DNA of 64,000 bases from Prostheceraeus crozeri (taxonomy: Eukaryota; Platyhelminthes; Polycladida; Euryleptidae): positions 55,624 to 119,623 of the forward strand of contig CAJQUW010011581.1 in assembly GCA_907163375.1 (NCBI GenBank). The letters are read 5' to 3'. Below the pieces are notes generated by a model. That model had not been told where the DNA came from, ran no database searches, and saw only the letters and a list, made by a program, of their open reading frames with translations. The translations under genes were made by a program, and so were the position numbers. This document shows, piece by piece, positions 33,791-46,216 of this stretch. The stretch's first letter is position 1, and each line of letters starts with the position of its first letter.

Positions 33791-36482
33791 ATAATTTCTC
33801 AGAAAGTATGTATACTTAACTATGAGATTTTCCTGTAATTTACATATTTCGCTGTGAAAATTGTTTTTGATCTATGTATCAAAAATAATAAATTGGTTGC
33901 GAGATGTTGTATGACAGAGCAATTATAATTTTCTCTTCAAGCATTTTATTTTGTTCAAGTGCAGTGTTCTTCGAATGATTATATTACCGTTCCCGATCAA
34001 AGCGAAGAGGAAGAATTCATTGACACATTGTCAAAACGCATTGTTGACACAATTGCGAATGACTGAATTTCTTAAGGATTCAAACACGTGTATTCCACAC
34101 GCGAAATTTCGGATACCTCATGCGATAAAATTTGTCGTGTTTAACAGGTAAGAATAATACGCTTTCAATCTAATTTTACTCTCGCTCTGAGAGGCTTGTA
34201 TGAACAATTGTACGCTGTGTGCACAACATACACATTTTTTCTGAAATGTTGGTTAATAGGGTTGGATTAACTTGAAGAAAATATTCAATTGGGAAAATAT
34301 GTATTAGGCTACTGTCATATTCCAGCAAATAAAATCAGGATACGTATGGTATTCCAATACCAGACGCATGTTGATTGAAGTTCAATGTTTTCTCATTTAT
34401 GTTTTTGGGACATCAGTATGCAGTACCAAACTTTTTTACGAAATACATTTCAAATCACCAAAACTAAGTGAAGTTTACTTTCCTGGAAAAAATCAATAAC
34501 ACTTGAGACATCAGCCGAAAAGTAAAATATCCATGGCGAACAACCACTGGTGTTACGATTTAAAATGAAAAGCTTATTAGGCCCTACATGATTTGGCCGA
34601 AGCGCTCCATGTGTCACATGAATCACATAATCTGCAGACGCCTTTTTTCTTTCCTTCAACCGATTGAATTTCTTCCAATTATCACCTGCATATGTTCTCT
34701 CGGAAGAATAGCGGTTGCTACGTTTTATGCAATTAATTGCGCTAAAACTGCATTCTACTAAATAGTCGGCCGAGAAGAAGGAGAAAAGAGCTTCGCTTTT
34801 GTATAGTTAGGCTTGTATATTGATCCACCGTTTGTTTGTAAAATCATATCAGTTGTCCTCTTATTCTTTAAAACACTACTGACCGTCGGAGAGGGCCACA
34901 GTTGCTAGCCAATGTCTATCAGTCGCGAGATAACAAAACTGTATGAGATTCCTTATCTCAGGGTCTCTAAGATCTCTTCATCCTAGAGATAAAAACACAA
35001 ATGCTTTCTCTCACCCATGAGGCACATGCGGTCATTTCCAATAATTGCTTTTTAAAAAAAATTTGGGTGACGTGCCCCACTCCCCCTGCATATAAATCAT
35101 AATCATCATCTTCTAACCTTTGATTGTGCTCGTTTCTTATCTCTGGACTATCGCCGCAAAAGTATTAGTTGCAAACTTTTCCTACGAATAGTATCAGACT
35201 CAACGCATCCTCTTCACCATCTCTTACTGCCGATCATGAATCATTCTAGGCAATTTCGTCTTCCAGTGATCACTACATACAAGTCTACGTGGAAGCAGCT
35301 TCATCACATGTAGCCTCCTACTAAGTTGTACAATCATGAATTTTGTGTATAGCCCAATAACTTTGTAATGACTTTCTCATTCCATGAACTTTTGCTAATG
35401 TATTTATCATGACTCACATACTGAGACATCTATTCATGAACACCTTTTCCAATTCATGTATAAGAATACGACATTCAATCATTAATTATCTCATATCAAA
35501 GATAAAAAGGTGGTTTGTTTTGAGATCATTAATTGATGAACTGAGATGTAAGATTACTTTGAATATCTACCTCAATTCAATCGTAAAATTATCAAAACGA
35601 TAGTGAATAGACTAAAATCAAATGTGAATGCTTGATGTTCTTGAAAGAAAGCTTACTGTATCCCAGTTGCTTCACTGCCAAGTTGCTTCACTGTAGGCCC
35701 TACTATTTGTGAACATATATATGCTAATGACTTTTGAACCCTGTTTGCCTCAGGCATTTTCTTGTCGGTGAAGTATTAGGGGGCATAAGCTCTCCCCCTA
35801 AGAATTTCTAAACCATTGACTTAGGCTATATGGCATAACATAATCAGGTATACCTATTTTGAGCATGCTCTATCCGATGGTGGTATCAGTTTTCATTCTA
35901 AGTTGATCTTGTTACTATAGATAGCTGTCCATGCTATAGATTAGCATTTTGAAATTCAAACAATCATTAAAATATCGTGATTGCATCTAACTTAGTCCGC
36001 AGAATTTCATGAAATCATAGAAGCAAGATTTAAATCATAACTATATGCATCAGTAATCATATCACTAAATCTTTCAGAATAACATCGGTGAAAATAGAAC
36101 AATTAAATGTTTAGTGAGTTGAGAAGTCTCGAGAAGTGTGTGTAATTAACTCAGTTTCAATGGATACATAGTAATTCCAGTTGGGGTAACAGTATAATAT
36201 TGTCAATTGCTTCCGGAAAACTCTCCAACTGTTTCAGACGATGTTATTAATTGGAAAACGTTTCAGTGGCTCACAGCTCACCTTGGTCACTGCCACACCA
36301 GATAATACACTCTCAGTTATTGAATAATGAACGTGTATTTATAAGTAATATGTATAGAACATGCGCAATGTTAGTCATCATATTAAAAAAAAGTGAAAAA
36401 GTATCTGAGTATTAATTGCATAATTACTCGACCAAGGTTATAGAGGTGAAAATCCAAAATGTCGAAAAATGTGGTCGTAAAT
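33791..36482. other. No gene recognised
   Basis: 2.7 kb of AT-rich sequence with only short frames on both strands; no repeats of note. Confidence 0.45.
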
Positions 36483-36484
36483 TA

Positions 36485-38612
36485 CCGTAAACTGTGGTAA
36501 TTCGGAACGTTAATATGTTTCTGCAGATTTTGCTAATTAAATCAACTTTCAAGTATTTCAGGATGCTGTGATGGCTATGATACTCTCTCAATTGTTGTTA
36601 TTAAGATATCAATGCATAGCGAATTAATGCGATCGCGAGAGAATTAACTCAAATTTGAAAATTTAAATTCAATACACCTGTGACCCGTAGCTATCGTATC
36701 AATCCAATGCAATTCGATTTGAACCGACATGTAGTAGACAAGCTTTCATCATCGGTAACGCACTCATTCTTCAGACACTGTGTGACTTAGTAAACTTCTG
36801 TGACTCTCTTGGTAGTTAACAATGCCTAGAACGTATCAGAGAAAGACCGTCGTTTCCCATGCCGGTACGCAACTCATGAACCAGGCTATAGAAGCCGTTA
36901 CGCAAGGCATGTCTATTCATAAAGCAGCACAAGTTTACGGCGTATCTAAAACAACTCTTTGGCGTCATGTGAATGGGACTGGTTCTGTTGGACGTCCTAA
37001 AACTTTCTCGAGTGAAGAAGAAGCTGTTATTGCTGACACTCTACAACAAATGGCTGATTGGGGTGTTGGATTTAGTGTGACTGATGTGCAAATCCTCATC
37101 AAAAGATATCTTGACTCGATAGGGAGATCAGTGTCTTATTTCAATGACAATTATCCTGGATATGACTTCATTCGCGGATTCATACAACGGAATGACATGG
37201 TGGGTCGAGTTGCTGGAAATATTAAACGATCACGTGCTGCAATCGGAAAATGTGCCATTGACGCATTCTTTTCTGAGCTGGACAAAGCCGGTGAAATATT
37301 GCCGCAGAACTTTTATAACTACGACGAAACGGCGTTGAGTGACGATCCTGGAAATAAGAAAGTGCTCGTGATGCGCGGAACAAGAAGAGTCGAACTGGTA
37401 CGCGAACATTCTAAATCTAATGTATCCATCATGGTGTGTGGCAATGCAGCTGGAGATCTTCTTCCGCCACTTGTGTGTTACAAAGCTCAAAACATGTACG
37501 AAGGTTGGGCCTACCGGTGCGCAATATTCTTCAACCCGGTCCGGGTGGTTTGAAATGGACACTTTCCTGATGTGGTTCAAAAAACTATTTCTCCCGAGCG
37601 TAAGCAGCACGAATAGTCCGAAACTCTTGCTCGGCGACAATCTGGGCGGTCACTTCTGCCCTGAAGTGATTCAACTAGCCAGAGAGAACAATATTTATTT
37701 CGCCACCTTTCCTCCAAATTCAACACATCCGATGCAGCCACTTGATGTGGCTGTTTTCAGATCATTCAAAATGTTATGGAGAGAGATCTTGGACAATTAT
37801 CGAAAAGAAACAAGACAGAAAGGTGTAATACAAAAGACTGTCTTTCCACCAGTCTTGTTAAGTCAGCTTTGGCAAAAGGTTAAAATTCATGGTGGTGACA
37901 ATCTGAGATCTGGTTTTCGAGCATGTGGTCTTGTTCCTCGAAATCCGGATGAGCCCATCAAGCGTTTACCTGGAATGAAAGCCTCAGATGAAATAGGCCG
38001 AAAATTAGATTCTGTTCTTATTGGCATTCTGCAGGAGAACAGAAAAGCTGGTGCTGGTACTCGAAAGTCTGGTCGAGGAGCAAAGGTCGTTCCAGGTCGA
38101 GCAATTCCGTATTCAGATCGATCATCTACGTCTGCAGCAGCGTCCAACTTACCGAGAGAGAGAGATGTACCATCATCCGATGAGGAAGATGACCTATGCA
38201 ATGGATGCAATTCTCGGTTCAGTCAGTACCAGGGTCCTGATTGGATTCGCTGTATTGCATGCAATCACTGGTACTGTGGTTCATGCAACAATAGTAGTCA
38301 AGACCCATACTATATCTGTATGAAGTATGAGTGATATATTATCTTCGTTTTCATGTTTGAGTACATGCAGTTTATTTTAAATCGAAAATAAATCAATGTT
38401 CCGAATTACCCGAATTGTTTTGAAAATCATTAGTCTTTGGTCTAGGTGATTTTATTGATCTAATATTCATATTATTTATATTTTGAAAATGCATTCTAAT
38501 CAAGAAAGATAAGATTGCGGTTCATGCAGAGCGAGAAATGAAAATAAGCTTTAGTTGCTGCGAAAAATAATTAAATATCTGAAAACCCGTTCCGAATTAC
38601 CCCAGTTTACGG
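36485..38612 (+). mobile_element. pogo-type DNA transposon, nearly whole, 2.1 kb
   Basis: Termini CCGTAAACTGTGGTAATTCG and the inverse CGAATTACCCCAGTTTACGG match with one mismatch over about 25 bp. TA stands on both sides (36483-36484 and 38613-38614). One transposase gene fills most of it (36822-38334), with only one frameshift. A further GTTCCGAATTACCCG lies at 38399 as an internal partial repeat of the terminus. The good state of the termini and gene suggests recent activity. Confidence 0.93.
36822..38334 (+). pseudogene. pogo-like transposase with PHD-like zinc finger tail
   Basis: The ATG begins MPRTYQRKTVVSHAGTQ, and a Psq-type HTH (IHKAAQVYGVSKTTLWRHV) follows at residues 30-50. DDE blocks are NYDETALSDDPG (about 167), LLLGDNLGGHF (about 265) and HPMQPLDVAVFRSFK (about 300). 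The C-terminus is a Cys/His cluster, CNGCNSRF...WIRCIACNHWYCGSC, spaced like a PHD or similar zinc-binding fold. One frameshift near 37505, between NMYEGW and PTGAQYSSTRSGW, splits the gene into frames 36822-37553 and 37420-38334. Otherwise all 500 or so codons are open. A functional sister copy is likely elsewhere in the genome (inference). Confidence 0.93.
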
Positions 38613-38614
38613 TA

Positions 38615-40870
38615 CTTTTCATCTGGCTCCTGTGGCTAAAATATTGGGCTTACCAAATAGGAGCTACTACCCAGAGAAAGCCAACACAAAGTTAAGAAAA
38701 GTCACATAAGCAGACCTTTAAACGATTATTCGTTCCGGCGTGAGATAATAAAACTGAGTTAGTCATAATCCTTCCAGAGGCAAATAGTGTTAAGCAAGCC
38801 TTTCAGCTGTCATACTCGTCTCCTTAGTATAAGTGAAATTGATAAGATTAAATAAAAACAGCAAGGCTTGTTTCTAAAAAAAATTGGCTTATTTCAATAT
38901 TCAAATATGCTGCTTAGATTCAACGAACACCCTTTAAATTTATTTATGTACATGTGCATGTATCTCATGCATCAACATATAAATTTATGCACCTATATTT
39001 TATCTTTTATTCTATATCGAACAAAACAGCGAAAAATTATCCAAATATTCATATATTTATGAAAACGGAATGCTTCATCAATCTTTTCATATAGCTGATG
39101 TCATCACTTGATACACAAGTCTAGAGGTCTCTACATAATCTTCATCATGCTCAAATGCTGCAACAATTCTTTGTTTGTCAGCCAAGGAAATGCTATTTCT
39201 TGGCATACGTGTATTTACACAATTATCAGTCGACAAACGGAACTAAACCTTTTTGCACAAATTATTTTCAAAGCTAAGTTTATTGAAAACAATTGTTCAA
39301 ATGCAATTTGCAGGAGATCTAGGCAACGTTCGAAGTCGGGAGAGGTGCCATTAGAAGCGCATTGATCTCTTCTTTCTTTTGGTTACAAATGATTACCGCT
39401 TGGGATCAAGATGTTGTTCAGGGACAAAATGCAGAAAACAAGACAACATTCAGAGACAAGTATGCAGGAAAGGGTTTGGTTTCTATAGAACTATTTATCA
39501 ATGAATTGCGAATATTATTCATGAATTGAGATATGCGACTTCACTTGTCTCTGTCGTCAACAATTAAGCATTAGAAATGACCAACTGCATACTTGAAATG
39601 AGATTCATGACATCAAAAGTTAGCAATTGAATACTTGAATTGAAGAACTATTCTTGATCTGAATAATCTTAACATTGAATTGAGCGATTCGATACATGAA
39701 CTGGAAAAGGTGTAAAACTTTGTAATTATTATCAATCTAACCTCATCTTGACTTGCTAAAGAATATCGAAACACCTGAGCCAAAAATACTACTTGTATTA
39801 TGTAAATAGGTTCAATAGCAAAAGCTAATATTGATGCACTCACAAGACTAACTGGATTTTCCTTGACTTGTGAAGCGTTAATGAGAAACTAATGTAATTC
39901 TTCGAGGGTAAAAGTAATTTCAAAAGCAAATAACGAACCTAGATGATCATATCAATTAGTCTCTTTTAGAATGAGCAGCTTAACCCTAGTAAGGTTGAAG
40001 GAAACCAAAAACCCGTCACGGTTTGAAATAAACCGTATTCGTTTGGATTCTATAAATCAAAATCACGGGGTTCTACCACTCGAAAGACCGATATTAAATT
40101 CATCCTGAAATGAGACATTCAATACGTCTATCTGTCGAAATCCAGAACCAAACTACTTCCCAATTTTTTTCAGATGGAGCAACTTTAACGATTTCTGCAC
40201 AGCAAAGTCAGCGGATGAAACCGACTACATCAAACGTTTTACAAGATACAAGTGTAATTTACTGCGTGACGTTTTCGATCTTCCCAGCAACTTTGTGTGC
40301 ATGAATTGAGAGAAAAATGAGGAGTCAATCGGTCTTTATCTGGGCATTTCAAAAGGATAAGTCAGAAGATAGCTATCTGCTTTCAAAATCATCTCTAAAT
40401 TATATCAATAAAAACAGCGCATGGAGAAAACGTGTAAAATCCCTTGAACTAAGGACAATAATTGACCATCAAGGAGTAGCTATTGAGACTGAATAACATT
40501 GATATTGTTCTTTACATAACTCATCCAAGGACTTACAAAATCACTATTTATTTTGTACATTATATTATAGAATTTCAAATTGAAGGGATGAGCGGTATAG
40601 ACCTACCTGATAACGCAGCAACTACTGTTCCTGTTGACGTCAAAGTTCATTTCAGTCTTCTCAATGATGAGAAGTGTGAAAGTGATAGGATAAGATCTTT
40701 AGTCTATGTTAGTCTAGAGGTGAGGCATTCGGAGGGAGATAAGTAAAAGAACTCCTATCCCACTGCGGTAAATAAAGAAATAGCATGCATGAAGGATGAG
40801 GAAACATTGTCTTGTTCATTTCCAGTTCAGCGATGATGAAACGTATTATCGTGACTTGAGAAGAGCTTAC
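38615..40870. other. No gene recognised
   Basis: AT-rich sequence. The further exon of the DUF4806-like gene expected on the minus strand below 40871 was looked for and not found. Confidence 0.45.
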
Positions 40871-41221
40871 CGTGCGAAAGAAGAATTTCTGTATATTTGT
40901 ACGAGTTCCAATTTTTGGGATCTGGATGCGTGCCTTTCTTCACATTATTTCGGATATTAGAGCAGGGTAGAAAACAAGTCCTACCATTTTCTTTGACCCA
41001 TGAATTGCAAACAACGACAGTGCCATCGACAAATGGTACAAGGTGATATGGTTTGACTGAAATGAGAAATGAAACCACTATTGAAATTTGTTTAACAATA
41101 TCTTTCCAGTCGATAATATGGAACAGTAATGATAGGGATTTAATTGTAGCCACACAAGAGTTCTCTCAAAATAAATGACCGCGATAAATGAATTACACTC
41201 ACCTTTACATGCAGTGATCAT
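40871..41221 (-). pseudogene. DUF4806-like protein gene, exons 1 and 2
   Basis: Two coding exons on the minus strand. Exon 1 (41221-41203) reads ATG and five more codons (MITACK) plus one base, then the donor AAAG|GTGAGT. Exon 2 (41056-40871) follows the acceptor CTCATTTCAG and encodes VKPYHLVPFVDGTVVVCNSW, a Trp/Pro-containing block and NWNSYKYTEILLSH, ending at the donor ACG|GTAAGC in phase 1. This is the N-terminal block typical of proteins that carry DUF4806. The phase and sense fit the DDLDYVYY exon of the copies at 17807 and 31661. Here the later exons are missing. The gene lies just downstream of the transposase on the same strand. Confidence 0.65.
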
Positions 41222-41319
41222 GATTCAGTAATGGGATGATAATGAATCCATCATTACAAGGCAGTCCACAGGCCTTGCTTAGGATTTCGCACGCTGATAT
41301 CTCTTCAAGTTCCTTCTTC

Positions 41320-43124
41320 TTAGTTTTCACATAGACAACTAACTCCTATTAAAGAACTAGCGAATGGTTGATCGTATATGTTGACACAATTAATGAATTT
41401 CTGTACTTTGAATCTGTTGTCACCAACATTTTCTTCAATAAATGCTACAGACTTATCAGTGCAAATGATGCACCGATCCTTCAAGGAAGAATTCAATATC
41501 CTTTGGCTGCCTCGACTCCTACGCTCATATGAACAACCCTGCATATCTGATGATCTATAGAAAACCTGTTCAATAACTTTATGCCCACTACGCACTCTGT
41601 TCTTGATTATCTGTAAAAAAATTTCAAATCTAAAAGCTGAGTGTTCATCTAGGGATCCATGCATAGCGCAGTCAACGGACAAGTGCAATAACGAATGGAC
41701 GTTGTAAACGACGAAGGCCTTTCCATATAACACTATGCTTTTATCGACAAAGATTTCCAACAAAGTCTGTATAGTATCAACATTCTGGCTGCAATTCGAC
41801 TGACTTAGTAGAGTAATAGCAAGGTGAAGGACAATGAAGTGATTATATGCGTCCTCAGAAATGGTCTGTCTTAATACAACCACTCCAACGTACAGTAAAA
41901 ACGCTCTATATTCCGATGCTTTCCAGAACTTAACTTCATCAAGCCCCGAGGCCGTCGAACAAACTCTGATGGCATATAGGGAGCAATTGCTCTGTTATCA
42001 GATATACTCGATAAGATTCTGCCAGACAGGCGAACATTGTAGGCACTTCCAGACATCCAGAATTTAATCATTCTGCGCATTACACCTAGGTATACACATT
42101 ACACAATGCATACCGTCCAGAGGAAAATCCTGAACCATGTCAAGTTGTGCAATGTCAGTCAGTGGCGTTGGTTCATTGTGATGATCATTATAACGGTTAC
42201 TTTTGAAGTCATCATTTGTTCTCAAACGATTATTTCTTTCAGTGAATATCACACATCTATTTTCGTAACAGTATTCCCCCTCAATGGTACACTTATCACA
42301 TGCAAAATATCCACTTTGATATTTTATTCCTTTTATCATGCTTCTTGCAGGAGCGTCGCAAATTATTCTCAGTCTTCCTAATTTAACATTTCCTTCATTT
42401 TCTAAAAAACCAACCTCTAGGATGCTGTTAATTTCATCAACAAAGGAGCTAAGATAATCCTGTAAATCTGGTTTTCCTTTTCCATTGAACATGCCAATCA
42501 AAAACGGAGAGTTACTTAAATCCTTGACAAAACCGATTATGGGCCAGCATTGGTTGGAAGAGCTCTTGAAAAAGCTTATGCCGTCAAAATTGACGTCCAA
42601 GATCTTTAACGTGGAGGATTTCAAGAGTAAATGTCGAATCGCATTTCTAATACCGATGTAATAAAAATTGTTCGAGATAAATCCTGTTTTCATTATTGGC
42701 TTTCTATTCATTAATTGTCTCGCTGTTTTCGGAATGGTCGCATTGGGAAAATAGTTGCTTATCAAATGCAGAAGACTAGTTAAGTGAATTTGTGGTATGT
42801 TCGCTTCCAGAGCCCATTTCCGCAGAGCCTCATGAAAAGGCGTGTCATCTACACCTACGTGTTAAATAGGCGAGAAAAGTTGAGTTAAATCATCCGGTAA
42901 ATCAATTTCAGAAATTTCATGTCTATATCATCATGTATGTGGTCTTCTGATGGATAATCATCACTGCGAAAAGTCTGGCTCCCGCCATCTTCAAGAACTG
43001 ATTGAAGTTCTGCTGCACTGTTACTATGGTGCAATGCTACATTAGGCTGGAAGGAAGTTTGTCCCCAATCATTCCAAAATTTGTCGATTTTCCTCTTAAA
43101 ATTTCGCTTTTCGTTTTTGTTCAT
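41320..43124 (-). pseudogene. CACTA/EnSpm-like transposase relic
   Basis: The ATG at 43124 (MNKNEKRNFKRKIDKFWNDW) follows an acceptor GCCATTTCAG. Then come DDTPFHEALRKWALEANIPQ, TARQLMNRKPIMKTGFISNN, LKILDVNFDGISFFKSSSNQ, CWPIIGFVKDL, RLRIICDAPARSMIKGIKYQ and SGYFACDKCTIEGEYCY, a block strongly conserved in invertebrate transposase-domain proteins with a Cys pair. LDMVQDFPLDGMHCVMC follows, then FVRRPRGLMKLSS and AYNHFIVLHLAITLL. The last piece runs to 41320 with YGKAFVVYNVHSLLHL. At least three frame changes separate the pieces, so the copy is dead. Assignment to the CACTA group is by memory of related annotated proteins. The DUF4806 exons begin 99 bp downstream. Confidence 0.78.
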
Positions 43125-43299
43125 TTTGTACCTGAAATGGCAATGTATGGAATTTTTAGTTGTGTAGATTAGTCGTCTTTCAAATAGGCAAATTTTATAA
43201 CATGAAGATTGAATCGAGTTTTGTGGTAGTGGCTTCGTGCAGTAGTTGCTGGTATCACGCACCGACGGCATTTCATTTATTAGTGGATCAGAATTGGTA

Positions 43300-43345
43300 G
43301 GAGAGGCGGGTTCATTGGCCGGGCGGGTTCATTGGCCACCCTGCG
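43300..43345. repeat. TTCATTGGCC repeat pair
   Basis: GGCGGGTTCATTGGCC occurs twice, at about 43304 and 43321. The same TCATTGGCC core is found at both ends of the pogo element to the right (43669, 43692, and inverted at 47648-47700). It may be a solo end of a related element or the true outer end of that one. Confidence 0.6.
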
Positions 43346-44375
43346 TTTTCTTAAAACCTATCTATCATGCACCAGCGGTATTTTCAGAGAATCATTATTA
43401 CGGCAATACCAAAACGTGCCAAAAATTTCAACATCAGGAAATGGAAACTATGGTAGTCAGTGGTAAGTAAAAAAATTACACTCATTTTGAAAACTTTGCG
43501 ACTTTGCGAAAATGGGGGATCTTAGGAGAATAATCGTGACCGAGATTAAAACCAATATTATTATTAGGTAGAGTTTAACTTCTTCTATCAAATGACATTT
43601 CTCGATTGCACCAATTAATCGATTTTCCCTAGTCTACACAATGATTTGTTCGGACTACCAGGGGTCGGGATCATTGGCCGTTTGGGGGTGGGGATCATTG
43701 GCCGCCGTGTAATTTTTAAAAATTAAATTTGTTTCGTCTGTTCTACAAGGTATTCAATTAAAACTCTCGCAAGGGTCCATTGTATGTCACTGTTATAATT
43801 TTTCAATTATTTTCTAAGTTTTATTACATGAAAAATTTAAATTAGTTTCATAGTATGGTAACCACTACCACTACCGATACGTTTTTTCAGTTGTGAGGGT
43901 TTCCATATAGCTACCGGTTTCCTAGGTAAGCATAAAAGTCTATATTAGGTACGTATAGAAGGAACAAAAACATACCGTTACAGCAAAATAGACATAGCAG
44001 AGAAGAGGAAGGTCTACTTTTAATACTATTATATTTCTCAGGAGAATAAGAAAATTAAGACTGCAGACTTGTAAGTACAGCCTCTCGCATTTACATCAGT
44101 TTATTAAATTCTCGGTTTATGTCCTGATAATCTCGTGATAGTGTTACAAAAGTATTTCAGCACAATGCGGTCATAAAGTTGTCTTGTGATTGATGGCATT
44201 CTCTGCCGAGTCAGCACTATAAGGCCAGATGGGATATGACTACTATAACTAGATCTATAACTACAGGTGGGATTTTAATTAATTAAGAATATTAAGAATT
44301 CTAATTAGGAATTGTTAGAATTATTCCGGCTACAGTTAATGACATCCAGACACTTCGTTTTCTTTGCAGGCAATC

Positions 44376-46206
44376 ATGAGCAAGCGAGCAAAATATACCG
44401 CGGAGGATATGGCACGCGCTCAGGACATGATTAAAGACGGTGCCTCGTTGCCGAAAGTTTCTGAATGGACAAAGATTCCTGTACGGTCATTACGCCGGCA
44501 CAAAAATCAAGTCCCAGGGTCATCTGTTGTACAAGGGCAATTGATGAACAGGCTGGTCTTCAGCCCTGACCAAGAGCGCCAACTAGCAGCGTACATAACT
44601 GAGTGTGTCCACCGTTTCTATGGTCTCACTGCCATGGAAGCGCGCCGGCTTGCTGCCGAGTTTGCCGCCAAAAATTCCCGAAGATAAGATGCCGTCATCG
44701 TGGACTAGTATGAAATGTGCAGGAAAGGATTGGCTTCGTGGATTTCTCAAACGTAATAATCTCTCCCTTCGAACACCGGAAGCCACGTCTATGGCCAGAG
44801 CAACTGGTTTCAACAAGAAAGCCGTGGAAAAGTTTTTTGACAATTTTACTCTAACCATGAATACTTACGATATTGACTGGAATCGAGTCTATAATTTGGA
44901 CGAAACTGGAATAACAAACGTAAATGTTTGTTCCAAAGTTATCGCCCCAACAGGAAGAAAGCAAGTAGGAATGGTAACGGCTGCGGAGCGCGGATTGATG
45001 GTCACTGTTCTAGGAATAATCTCGGCCGGCGGGAACACTGTACCACCAGTTATGGTATTTCCCCTCAAAAAGGTTTCTCCTACTCGTCTCGTTCATGGAG
45101 CACCTGCTGGAACATTGGGAGTTAATTCAGCTACAGGGTCCGGATGGATGACAGCCGAAATTTTTTCGGATGACGTTCTCCCGCACATCGTGAAGAACAC
45201 ATGCGCAACGAAGGAGAATCCTATTATCATTTTGTTAGATAACCATGCAAGCCATGTCAGCCTGCGCACAGTTTTGTATTGCAGAGAAAACGGAATCCAT
45301 CTGCTGACATTTCCCCCACATTGTTCACACAGGATGCAGCCGTTGGACGTTTCCGTTTACGGCCCGCTGAAAGCTTTTTACAGAAAAGCTGTGCATGATT
45401 GGCAATTGGCCCACCCAGGGACTCGAGTCAACCTGTACGAAATGGGAGAGCTCTTTGGACGGGCGTACGATCTGGCATTTACTCGAAGAAACATAAGTAG
45501 CGGGTTCCGAGCAACGGGAATCTTTCCACTAAATTCAGATATTTTCGACGAAGCTGACTTTCTTCCAACAAGTGTGCATATTCCTCAGGTAAGCATTCCT
45601 GACGACGAGATGGAGCCTTCACGACCATCTAATGAAGTTGTCTCTCCTGAAACCATCAGACCCTTGCCCGTCCTACAAGTAACAGAACGGAAGATAGGAC
45701 GTAAGAGGGTTAGCTCAACAGTGTTGACATCAAGCCCAGAAAAAATTCTTCTCGAAGAACGAGAATCTTCCAAACTGCAGATGTCGAAGAAACCGAAAAG
45801 GAAACTACTACATGTCGATCACATGACACCATTGTTTCGAGAAGAGAACAATGACCAGCTTGAGGAGGAAGAACCGGCGGAGAAGATAATAAAACGCGCT
45901 GAAATAACGGATAATTCCAAGGAATTGGACTTAAATGTTGGAGACTTTGCAGTGGCCACAGTGTCGGGAAAGTGTTCATCCCAAAACTATGTGTGCAAAG
46001 TGTTGCAGATGTCTCCTGAAATAATGCTTATGTTCATGAGAAAGCGTGACCGTGAGCAAGTTTTCTTTTTCCCAGACATTGACGATGTTGCGGTAGCAAC
46101 ACTTGATGAAATTCTCATCAAACTTCCTATCCCATCGACAGGGTCAACTGCACGCTCCAGCAAACTTTACCGATTCGATTGCTCACTTGACTGTTTTAAC
46201 TTGTAG
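44376..46206 (+). pseudogene. pogo-like transposase with C-terminal Tudor-like block
   Basis: The first exon begins after an acceptor TTTTCTTTGCAG with MSKRAKYTAEDMARAQDMI and a Psq-type HTH (ASLPKVSEWTKIPVRSLRRH). One frameshift near 44680 joins LAAEFAAKN to IPEDKMPSSW. The second frame (to 46206) is open for over 500 codons: WLRGFLKRNN (second HTH end), VYNLDETGITNV, IIILLDNHASH and HRMQPLDVSVYGPLK are the three DDE blocks, followed by RRNISSGFRATGIFPLN. A basic/acidic linker leads to a C-terminal block, LNVGDFAVATVSGK and VFFFPDIDDVAVATLDEI, that resembles Tudor or similar folds of some pogo relatives. The gene is nearly intact. Confidence 0.9.
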
Positions 46207-46216
46207 ACTACGCGTT

